A stretch of 32,017 nt of DNA, from positions 1 to 32,017 of the IMG/VR virus record IMGVR_UViG_3300033571_000946; one strand, written 5' to 3'. Source of the stretch: a virus. Below, one piece after another: positions 6,274 through 12,734 of the stretch. Position 1 is the stretch's first letter, and each line of letters starts with the position of its first letter. The notes beneath the pieces are model-generated. The model ran no database searches. It had not been told where the DNA came from and saw only the letters and a list, made by a program, of their open reading frames with translations. A program made the position numbers and the translations under genes.

Positions 6274-6623
6274 CTTCCTAAGCCAGCCTGTGAATAAGTA
6301 ATCTCAACCATACGCGCTTGGGTCTGAATAGCGCTCTGCGCCTGACTGAGCTGTTGAAGCTTTGTTTTTACGCGGTTATACTTTGCCTTCGCGATGTCGG
6401 CTTGCTCACGCGCCTGAGAGCTTTCTAGCTTGGCGAGCGCTTGCCGATCCGCGACTAACCCGTTGAGCCTAAGGAAGCAAGCTGCCTCGATACGCTCCGC
6501 TTCTAATTGCTTCTGAGCTAACTCAACTTCGGCTTGATACTGCGCGTCTATTCCCTTATCCGCTTCGGATCTGAGTTCAACTAGCGCTTTGATTATTTGA
6601 TCTGGGGTGACGATCTCGGTCAT
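6270..6623 (-). CDS. Hypothetical coiled-coil protein (117 aa)
   Basis: Nearly the entire length is predicted helix with Glu, Gln, Ala and Leu in heptad-like spacing, as in small phage proteins placed near recombination genes. No catalytic motif is visible. Its stop overlaps the HNH gene start by four bases, and it follows the annealing protein after a 60-base gap holding a hairpin. Confidence 0.66.
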   Translation of the reverse strand: MTEIVTPDQIIKALVELRSEADKGIDAQYQAEVELAQKQLEAERIEAACFLRLNGLVADRQALAKLESSQAREQADIAKAKYNRVKTKLQQLSQAQSAIQTQARMVEITYSQAGLGR

Positions 6624-6643
6624 AGTTTCTCTCTTTTTGTGTT

Positions 6644-6671
6644 GGCGGGGTCAGCTTGGTCTAACCCCGCC
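6644..6671 (-). terminator. GC-rich hairpin between annealing protein and coiled-coil gene
   Basis: An 8-bp perfect stem (GGCGGGGT with ACCCCGCC, loop 12 nt) fills the only sizeable gap in this operon. There is no T-run after it on either strand, so it may be a weak terminator, an RNA processing site or a stabiliser of the upstream message rather than a full stop. Confidence 0.45.
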
Positions 6672-6683
6672 TCACCAACTTTA

Positions 6684-7196
6684 CTATTCTTTGGTGCTAG
6701 ATTCTAGTGCTTTAGCGTAATCTGCTATTTGCTCTAGTATGTGCTGACCTGCTCCTGACTGACGCGCTTGGTTGTATAGATCCCTCAGCTCTTCGGTGTT
6801 CATAATCGTTTGAGCTTCGCTTATCCAATCGCGACTGGGTGTAACACCTCGTTGAACCTTAGCCATTTCCTCTCGGCTGGCACGCTGGTCTCCCGACAGT
6901 CCCATGTTGGCTAACGCTCTACCGATGGCGCTTGTTTCGCAGTTCTCTAGTGCGCTGGTTTTGTTAGCCATACCCGCGCCGTCAATCTCAAACGCCAAGC
7001 CATTCGACTTAGGTAGTTCGCGTTCTTGTTCATCCGCGCTTAGATAGATAACCGCTCGAACAACCCAAGTCCCGCGCTCGCGATCGTAAGGTGTCGTTAG
7101 ATTATCTGTTTGGATACGAGCGTCAGGAAACGCGTCATACAGCTTGGTTATTCTGCTGGCTACTGTCTCGTAGTCTTCTAGATTGAATTGTGCCAT
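6684..7196 (-). CDS. ERF-family single-strand annealing protein (170 aa)
   Basis: The segment ALENCETSAIGRALANMGL (about 83-101) followed by GDQRASREEM is the hallmark of ERF/Rad52-like phage annealing proteins, as is the preceding beta-rich part with RERGTWVVRAVI. These proteins form rings that anneal complementary single strands. It lies two genes downstream of a YqaJ exonuclease, making a standard two-part recombination system. The C-terminal 50 residues are helical and may bind partners. Its start overlaps the upstream stop as TAATG. Confidence 0.85.
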   Translation of the reverse strand: MAQFNLEDYETVASRITKLYDAFPDARIQTDNLTTPYDRERGTWVVRAVIYLSADEQERELPKSNGLAFEIDGAGMANKTSALENCETSAIGRALANMGLSGDQRASREEMAKVQRGVTPSRDWISEAQTIMNTEELRDLYNQARQSGAGQHILEQIADYAKALESSTKE

Positions 7197-7507
7197 TACT
7201 TATCTCTCTCTTTCTTTGTTAGTTTTTTGCTTTCAAAGTCGGTCATAACATTGAGTACATCCCAATCGTTAGCTTTGAGCCAACCTCGGACACCCGCCAA
7301 CTGGAACTTGAAATTGGTCCAGACTACAAACTCAAAATCAGCTTCTTCTTTCCAGCCTCGTTGTGGTTGTGTGTGCTTTAGCGCGATAACCTCACCTGTG
7401 ATTATGGTGTCGTTATAGGTGTGCTTGATAATTACCCAAGCGCCAATAGGTGGTTCATCTGCGTATAGATCTTGGTAAAGCTCGCGAATGTCTTTGTCGT
7501 AATCCAT
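7196..7507 (-). CDS. Hypothetical protein between exonuclease and annealing protein (103 aa)
   Basis: The protein has an acidic N-terminus, a beta-rich middle (GAWVIIKHTYN, then GEVIALKH) suggesting a small barrel, and a basic C-terminal tail. No family is recognised. TAATG overlaps at both ends tie it to the recombination pair, so a role in recombination is a fair guess. Confidence 0.65.
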   Translation of the reverse strand: MDYDKDIRELYQDLYADEPPIGAWVIIKHTYNDTIITGEVIALKHTQPQRGWKEEADFEFVVWTNFKFQLAGVRGWLKANDWDVLNVMTDFESKKLTKKERDK

Positions 7508-8400
7508 TACGCGCCTCTCTTTCTAGTTAGGTATGGTGTGCCACCTTTGCGTGAGGATCTTTGGAACGCTGGTGTCTCATAGATAACTGCTAACTTGGCG
7601 TTTCCCATAGCGTCAAGTACACGCGACTGAAGCTCGTTAGCTTTAGTCTTAGCCTCTTCTAACTCATCGAGCGCCGAACTGTAATGAAGACCCAGCTCGC
7701 CTAACTCAACAGCGTCATCGGCATCTATGAGCGGGTGTTGCTGACGGACTGCCATAACAGTTGCTTCGGATCCGTCCCAATCAGGTTTTACTTCTTTCGC
7801 TAGACATTCGCGAAACTCCTGAACCTTGATTAGATCGGATTCCTGCCACATCGGTTCAGCCTGAACGGCGAACTCGCGGTAATCGGATCCTGAGAACAGA
7901 ACACCGACATACGCTTCCGAGAAACCAAAGCACGCTAGATACCATTGAACCTGCGTCATATAGTATTGCGGAACGCCGTCAGCCCAATCATCTGCGTATC
8001 GTGCGGTTTTGATTTCTAGGATCCCGTATGACCCATCCTCGCGCTGGTAAATAGCATCTGGATTGGCTAGGTGGTATTCCCGATCTTTGTGAACCCAACT
8101 GCCGACATCGCGGTAAACAGTTAGTTCGGGGTGATCTTGCTCGAACCTGTCTATAACAACAGGCTCTAGCGCCTTACCCCAATACATGAACTCATTCTCA
8201 GTCTTATCTGATTCAATGAGTCCTAGTTTCTTAGCCCAAAGGGAATAGGCGCTTTCGTAGCGACTCGCCCCAACGATTGCCCCAACCTCGGATCCGCCGA
8301 TTCTGGACTTGCGTGCTTCGTGCCAAGCTGGATCTGTGGATTCCCAAGATCCGATGTTCCTTGCGTTGCCAAGTGAATCTGCTAATGTTTTATTAGTCAA
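7507..8400 (-). CDS. YqaJ/RecE-type exonuclease (297 aa)
   Basis: This is a PD-(D/E)xK nuclease of the YqaJ viral recombinase family. RIGGSEVGAIVGASRY (about 33-48) is the family's N-terminal motif, LEP at 78-80 supplies an acidic residue, and NPDAIY with GILEIKTA gives D115, E129 and K131. It resects double-strand ends so that the ERF protein can anneal strands. A TTG start at 8400 is chosen, with AAAGGACAAGG upstream. The longer reading to 8472 would translate the intergenic hairpin. Confidence 0.88.
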   Translation of the reverse strand: MTNKTLADSLGNARNIGSWESTDPAWHEARKSRIGGSEVGAIVGASRYESAYSLWAKKLGLIESDKTENEFMYWGKALEPVVIDRFEQDHPELTVYRDVGSWVHKDREYHLANPDAIYQREDGSYGILEIKTARYADDWADGVPQYYMTQVQWYLACFGFSEAYVGVLFSGSDYREFAVQAEPMWQESDLIKVQEFRECLAKEVKPDWDGSEATVMAVRQQHPLIDADDAVELGELGLHYSSALDELEEAKTKANELQSRVLDAMGNAKLAVIYETPAFQRSSRKGGTPYLTRKRGA

Positions 8401-8425
8401 GAGTTCCTTGTCCTTTCTTTTGACT

Positions 8426-8458
8426 GCGGGTGGACCTTGAAAATCCACCCGCTTTTTT
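8426..8458 (+). terminator. Hairpin with T-run on the plus strand, in the exonuclease leader
   Basis: A perfect 9-bp stem (GCGGGTGGA with TCCACCCGC, 9-nt loop) is followed on the plus strand by six T, the form of a rightward intrinsic terminator. No rightward gene lies to its left. On the minus strand the same hairpin falls in the exonuclease leader just before AAAGGACAAGG, so it may instead be a 5' mRNA hairpin like those at the two long operons. Confidence 0.6.
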
Positions 8459-8492
8459 ATTTGACAAGGCAACCCTAGCGTGACCCACCGAC

Positions 8493-8515
8493 ATTTGGCT
8501 ACTATTAGGTAATTT
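8493..8515. promoter_or_regulatory. Putative regulatory site upstream of whiB
   Basis: This 23-base stretch matches 22625-22647, within promoter P2, at 17 of 23 positions, including ACTATTA and TAATT. On the plus strand it contains a TACTAT -10-like hexamer (8500-8505) about 34 bases before the whiB ATG. It may be a shared operator, or the whiB promoter, or both. No convincing -35 is seen. Confidence 0.4.
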
Positions 8516-8538
8516 GGGTCGAACCCCGTAAGATTCCT

Positions 8539-8835
8539 ATGGTGAACAGAACTAGGGCTTTCACCGAATTTGCGAGCGCACAGGTGGAAATAGAAGACGC
8601 TGGCGGAAGCCTGCCTTGCCGAGACAACCCCGACTTCTTCTTCCCAGAAGAATACTTCGATCCGCGCGCCAAAGTTCTTTCAGAACGGATTGCTAAAATG
8701 CTTTGCGAAGATTGCCCCGTAAAAGACTTATGCCGAGACTATGCGATCTCGGCACAAGAAGATTATGGAATTTGGGGTGGCACTAACGCTCGCGAAAGAC
8801 GCGAAGTGCGATTAGGTCTTACTCGGAAGAAATAG
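8539..8835 (+). CDS. whiB: WhiB-family iron-sulfur transcription factor (98 aa)
   Basis: The four cluster cysteines are present: C27, then C56 and C59, and C65 (CEDCPVKDLC). They are followed by the WhiB turn motif GIWGGT (77-82) and a basic C-terminal tail (RERREVR...RKK) that contacts DNA. WhiB proteins hold a 4Fe-4S cluster and act with the primary sigma factor; they occur only in actinobacteria and their phages. This is the sole plus-strand gene and it overlaps the holin-like gene tail to tail by 17 bases. A role in switching host or phage promoters is likely. No strong ribosome binding site precedes the ATG. Confidence 0.96.
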   Translation: MVNRTRAFTEFASAQVEIEDAGGSLPCRDNPDFFFPEEYFDPRAKVLSERIAKMLCEDCPVKDLCRDYAISAQEDYGIWGGTNARERREVRLGLTRKK

Positions 8836-9085
8836 ATTCTTCTTTGATGGCAGCTTCTACTCGCGCACCGATCCCGTATTCATCTTGGTTAGGATCTAGA
8901 GCCTTGATAAGTGGACCGAGGATACCGCCTAGAAGCGCGGAGAGTGTGATCTGGGCAGGATCTTCAATACCTGCTAGAAGCATCGCGCCAACCGCAGCTA
9001 CGGAAGCTCGTAAGTAAGACCAGAGCGCAGCTTTGAGTTGTCTAATGGTTTCTTCTTGCTTTAGCCTGTCAATGATTTTCTTCAT
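8819..9085 (-). CDS. Putative holin (88 aa)
   Basis: The protein has a charged amphipathic N-terminus and a hydrophobic stretch at about 25-40 (SVAAVGAMLLAG). A second, glycine-rich hydrophobic stretch (about 45-62) follows, then a charged tail. It directly follows the M23 peptidase gene with a 4-base overlap, so it is the best candidate to make the membrane lesion that releases the lysin. It is the last gene of the long leftward operon. Confidence 0.72.
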   Translation of the reverse strand: MKKIIDRLKQEETIRQLKAALWSYLRASVAAVGAMLLAGIEDPAQITLSALLGGILGPLIKALDPNQDEYGIGARVEAAIKEESISSE

Positions 9086-9564
9086 TTGATTTTCTCCAAT
9101 GCGATCTGTGTTTTGATAAAGCTGACTGGTTCGGTATATCTGGTTCCGTTGTTAGTCCAGATGTAGTTCTTGCCACGCTGGATCTCGAAGTGAAGATGCG
9201 GTCCAGTTGATTCCCCTGTGTTGCCAGATAGACCTATGGTGCGACCCTCTAGAACTTGGTCTCCCTTTTTGACTGTGATAGATCCTTTGCGAAGGTGCAT
9301 ATACGCAGAAGTTATCCATTCGCGATTTACCTTGTGTCGGATCTTGACGATGTAGCCACCGCCAGCAGGTTCTCCGTTAGGAAACTTTAGTGTGCTTGGA
9401 CCAGCGAAGATAACAGTCCCAGCTTCAATAGCTTTGACTGGTGTGCCAATAGCGCTCGCGTAATCCACTCCGTTGTGGTGTTTACGCGTCTTCTCGATTG
9501 GATGGATTCGCCAGCCGTAAGGTGAGCTGATTCTTGGCATAGGTTTGTCAAAAGGGAATCTCAT
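9082..9564 (-). CDS. Endolysin: M23 (lysostaphin-type) metallopeptidase (160 aa)
   Basis: The zinc ligands and catalytic residues of M23 peptidases are visible: H30-x3-D34 in HHNGVDY, H90 in YMHL, and H123-L-H125 in GPHLHFEI. These enzymes cut peptide bridges in peptidoglycan. The protein is a lone catalytic domain with no signal peptide and no evident cell-wall binding repeat, so it needs a holin for export. Its neighbours are two small membrane proteins, forming a lysis cassette after the tail genes. Confidence 0.93.
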   Translation of the reverse strand: MRFPFDKPMPRISSPYGWRIHPIEKTRKHHNGVDYASAIGTPVKAIEAGTVIFAGPSTLKFPNGEPAGGGYIVKIRHKVNREWITSAYMHLRKGSITVKKGDQVLEGRTIGLSGNTGESTGPHLHFEIQRGKNYIWTNNGTRYTEPVSFIKTQIALEKIK

Positions 9565-9568
9565 ATGA

Positions 9569-9814
9569 CTAGCCTAACAGAAGCGCCAAAAGCGCCGATA
9601 CTAAACCAACGATCCCAGCGGTCAAACCTGTGTAAGCGATCTTCTCGATCCAAGCCAACCGCGCCAAGGTAATTTCTACCTCGCGCATACGCGCAGGAAC
9701 ATCGTCTAGGTGATCGAGCTTCTCTAGCAAGCGCACCAAGATCTCGCCATGCTCAAGTTGTTTAGCATAGATAGCCTGCTGGGTGATGCGTACCCCAGTT
9801 GTTTCCTCAGCCAT
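9569..9814 (-). CDS. Small coiled-coil protein with C-terminal membrane span, lysis cassette (81 aa)
   Basis: Residues 20-55 form a charged helix with regular leucines, followed by a hydrophobic segment (about 58-80, YTGLTAGIVGLVSALLALLL) at the extreme C-terminus. A tail-anchored coiled coil beside the lysin suggests a second holin, antiholin or envelope-fusion (spanin-like) role; which one cannot be told. It sits four bases upstream of the lysin gene. Confidence 0.68.
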   Translation of the reverse strand: MAEETTGVRITQQAIYAKQLEHGEILVRLLEKLDHLDDVPARMREVEITLARLAWIEKIAYTGLTAGIVGLVSALLALLLG

Positions 9815-10176
9815 TATGCTTCGGGTTCCAAAAGCTCAATGAGCTGCCAATTTATTTCTGCTTCGTCCCACTCATAATTTAAGTCATCATTTGGGTACTC
9901 TACTGGTGCTTGCCATTCATAAGTTGCTTTATCAAGAAGCCAGCTAGGGTATGGCTTAGGTGGAATAAAAGCGTCAAGCTCATAGTCATAAGTAAAGCCT
10001 ACACCTGCGTAGTTTTTTCTTATGTTTCCGTTATAGCTTGTTCTTTTACAAACTTGTCCTCGAAAGTTTCCGTACCAAGTTTCAGGGTCTTTGCCCTCAA
10101 TCAGTTCGGTTTCGTCAATGCCAACAATGACTTCGGTAACAATGTTGTTCTCATCTAAAAATGCGTAGTGTGCCAT
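9814..10176 (-). CDS. Conserved phage protein of unknown function next to tail tip (120 aa)
   Basis: The pattern of an AHYAFLDENNIV start, then TSYNGNIRKNYAGVGFTYD and IPPKPYPSW, with a Trp-rich C-terminus, matches a small protein family found in many marine and freshwater phages (cyanophages and pelagiphages among them) near tail-fibre genes. Its function is unknown. The ATG at 10176, overlapping the tail-tip stop as TAATG, is preferred to the start at 10188. A virion or receptor-binding accessory role is plausible from position. Confidence 0.72.
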   Translation of the reverse strand: MAHYAFLDENNIVTEVIVGIDETELIEGKDPETWYGNFRGQVCKRTSYNGNIRKNYAGVGFTYDYELDAFIPPKPYPSWLLDKATYEWQAPVEYPNDDLNYEWDEAEINWQLIELLEPEA

Positions 10177-11063
10177 TATGCTGCCCAACTTACATTTCCG
10201 CTACCAGCGGTAATTGTTGTTATTTTATGTGAACCGCTTGTTGCCGTAGAGCCAGTAAGACCAGCACCGATTGTAATAGAAAGACTCGCTGGGTATTTAA
10301 GGATTACAACGCCCGAACCACCAGCAGCACCAGATTGTCCTGATTGGTTGGCAGCACCGCCACCACCGCCAGTATTAACAGCACCAGCAGTAGCAGTAGT
10401 CTGACTGCCGTTTCCACCGCCACCAGTTCCACCCGTACTGGAAGCCGCACCACCACCACCACCACCAGCACGAAAAGTTGCTGTGCCAGTTATAGAGCTT
10501 GAAACACCAGCACCACCATTAGGAACAGAGGTTGGACCAGCTACGCCAGAAGCGGCAGCACCACCGCCACCACCGCCATAAAAATTGCCGCTGTTAGCAG
10601 TATTTCCACCAGCAAAACCTTGTCCACTTGTACCAGCACCACCACTAACAGAAGCACCACCAGAAGTTGATGTAATTCCTGCGCCACCACCCGAACCGCC
10701 AGAAGCACCACCGCCAGAGGTACGAGCACCGCCACCACCGCCAGCGGTGCTTGTTATTGTTGAAAATACGCTGTTATTGCCGTTGCTTCCTCTAGTAGAA
10801 CCAGCTCCACCAGCTCCACCAGCTCCAATTGTGACTGTGTATTCTGTACCAGAAAATAAAGTAAGGGCAGATTCCGCAGAGGCTCCACCGCCAGATGTTC
10901 CGGCTGATGTTCTATAGCCACCAGCTCCACCACCACCGCCACCTTGACCAGCAGTACCACCGCCACCACCGCCACCGCCAGCAATTGTCAGGTAGTCAAG
11001 ACTAAATTCAACAATGCCTGCTGCTCCCGCTGCTGAAAGAATACCTAAAGGAAACCCCAGCAT
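10176..11063 (-). CDS. Glycine-rich tail tip / adhesin protein (295 aa)
   Basis: More than a third of the residues are glycine, in blocks of six to eight separated by variable serine/threonine/asparagine loops. The motif SGVVILKYP near residue 252 closes the glycine-rich domain, as in other phage and bacterial proteins of this type. In T-even phages related polyglycine sandwiches form the variable fibre tip that contacts the receptor. Here it probably makes the receptor-binding tip. The GGT/GGC runs show as CCACCACC repeats on the plus strand and could recombine or slip. Confidence 0.78.
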   Translation of the reverse strand: MLGFPLGILSAAGAAGIVEFSLDYLTIAGGGGGGGGTAGQGGGGGGAGGYRTSAGTSGGGASAESALTLFSGTEYTVTIGAGGAGGAGSTRGSNGNNSVFSTITSTAGGGGGARTSGGGASGGSGGGAGITSTSGGASVSGGAGTSGQGFAGGNTANSGNFYGGGGGGAAASGVAGPTSVPNGGAGVSSSITGTATFRAGGGGGGAASSTGGTGGGGNGSQTTATAGAVNTGGGGGAANQSGQSGAAGGSGVVILKYPASLSITIGAGLTGSTATSGSHKITTITAGSGNVSWAA

Positions 11064-11452
11064 CAGACAGCCTCGGCGTTCCCTATAATTCTGTAAGAGT
11101 TAGTACCCACACAGATCACAGAAACTGCGTCATAGCGCTGACCAATGCGGTAAGCGGTTCCTGCGGTTCCTCGACCTGCAAGTGAGGTAGCTGTGCCATC
11201 GCGCTGGATCGTGACTGTACCAGCACCATCCTGAAGAATGTCTACACGCTCGCCCGCTTCGAATGCTGTGGCTGTACCGATAGTAATTGTCACCGCTGAG
11301 GACGCTGTATACACCAAGGTCTTGTAGCGGTCAGAGGCTGCTACTGTTCCAGCTAGTGCGGTCGAGCTGGTAAGGGTGACCTCGTTAGAGAGGTATGTGT
11401 TTACATCCGCAGCTGCTAGAACTTCGCCAGCGGTAAATACTTTTCTTGGCAT
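11063..11452 (-). CDS. Small tail-associated structural protein (129 aa)
   Basis: The N-terminus (KVFTAGEVLAAADVNTYL) is a motif seen in many actinophage tail proteins, and the rest is beta-rich with Thr/Ala/Gly repeats, as in trimeric virion proteins. It overlaps the tail-tip gene as TAATG and follows the minor tail protein. It is probably a fibre base or collar piece. Confidence 0.66.
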   Translation of the reverse strand: MPRKVFTAGEVLAAADVNTYLSNEVTLTSSTALAGTVAASDRYKTLVYTASSAVTITIGTATAFEAGERVDILQDGAGTVTIQRDGTATSLAGRGTAGTAYRIGQRYDAVSVICVGTNSYRIIGNAEAV

Positions 11453-11489
11453 TGGGTTTCCTTAGTCTTTCGTGTTTTAGTGTAGCAGA

Positions 11490-12734
11490 TTAGTAGCCGA
11501 GCCTGTCGTTGTCCAGCTGACCAAATAGATCGCTGTTCAAAACAAACACGCCGTAGTTCAGGGTTTCTAGGCTGAATAGGATCTGTTTACGCTCAACACC
11601 CCACTCTTGCGAGATACCCAAAATACGACAAGGCAACGAGATCGCTGGCGGTATGTTATTCGGTGTGAACTCCACCTGAATAATGTCACCAATCTCTAGG
11701 TCGAGAATACTATCCTGTTGTAAAGTACTAAGTCTGTCTAGCTCGACCACAATAGACTCAAAGCGGTAAAGTGGATCTTTGTAAGTTATTAGAAGTCGGT
11801 TGGCTAGATCTTCCAGTTCGGCTGGATCCTCGATAAGAACACCAGTTAGAGAATAAGCTCTAGCGCCATAAGCACCGATAGAAGGCAGATCCTCAGCGAT
11901 AACCTGCTCAGGTATAGTGTCAGCATTCTCAACAGTAATCACATTGTAAAGATTCTCGGATCCGTAAACATTGCTTACTTGCGTGAACGGGATCTTTACT
12001 GAAGCACTAGGCGCGAGATTATCTGTAAAGATAAGATCAACGGAAGTTTGGGCAGCGTTTCTTTCTTGAAAGATAATCTTTCCGTCTTTACCGATAAACA
12101 AGTTTCCCTGCTCGCTGGCGCTGACTAGCTTTAGGTATTCCAAAACACTTGTGCCTTCGGCAACTGGCGCGTCTAGCATTACAGAATTACCATCGTCTAT
12201 TTGGCGGTTCGTAGAATCCCAGCTAACTTCAGGTAGATCTAGAACTGCGTTTACGCGAGCGCCTGACAACTGACTTACTGGGGTATATTCTTCAATAGCT
12301 GCGTTGGTCAAAAGGCTGAGACCATCAGCTACTTCAAACAAAACTGTGGATCTATTTTCAGGCAAGTAGTTTAGGTCTAAGTCCTCAATAAAGCCAAAGA
12401 ATACTGGCTTATCATTAGCGGTTATTCTCACGCGCTTTCTAGGAACTAGAACACCGAAATACAAACTGCCTTCGTAAAGCGGATCGAATAGTCGGTCATT
12501 GTTATTGACTGTAATTGAGGCGATACCAGCGTCAATGCGATCTAGCGCTTGTGATTTACCACGCCGAACGCTGACAGCACTTAGGCGATCACTAATGTCG
12601 TAAAACAATTCACCAGCCAGAACAAAGCTTGTTCCGTCAAGAACACCTTTAGTTGCGTCATCAAGCTTGAACCCTTGTGGGGATCTATCGCCAAGGTCTA
12701 GACCAAGCTCGACTTTGACTGATGAGGCTGGCAT
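11490..12734 (-). CDS. Minor tail protein / baseplate hub component (414 aa)
   Basis: The protein is all-beta in character, with FYDISDRLSAVSVRRGKS and ASITVNNNDRLFDPLYEGS near the N-terminus, as in actinophage minor tail proteins that follow the tape measure. The remaining domains are mixed beta sheet, resembling baseplate hub proteins. The length is normal for this class. It starts in a 1-base overlap with the tape measure stop. Confidence 0.75.
   Translation of the reverse strand: MPASSVKVELGLDLGDRSPQGFKLDDATKGVLDGTSFVLAGELFYDISDRLSAVSVRRGKSQALDRIDAGIASITVNNNDRLFDPLYEGSLYFGVLVPRKRVRITANDKPVFFGFIEDLDLNYLPENRSTVLFEVADGLSLLTNAAIEEYTPVSQLSGARVNAVLDLPEVSWDSTNRQIDDGNSVMLDAPVAEGTSVLEYLKLVSASEQGNLFIGKDGKIIFQERNAAQTSVDLIFTDNLAPSASVKIPFTQVSNVYGSENLYNVITVENADTIPEQVIAEDLPSIGAYGARAYSLTGVLIEDPAELEDLANRLLITYKDPLYRFESIVVELDRLSTLQQDSILDLEIGDIIQVEFTPNNIPPAISLPCRILGISQEWGVERKQILFSLETLNYGVFVLNSDLFGQLDNDRLGY

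Noticed and set aside
8461-8466. TTGACA as a -35 element for whiB
   Set aside because: No -10-like hexamer occurs 16-18 bases downstream; the bases there read CCCACC.
8401-8472. Longer start for the exonuclease gene at 8472
   Set aside because: It would translate the intergenic hairpin; the TTG at 8400 has AAAGGACAAGG and fits the family N-terminus.
10168-10917. Plus-strand proline-rich open frames
   Set aside because: They are the complement of the GC-rich glycine codons in the tail-tip gene on the minus strand, and lack ribosome binding sites.
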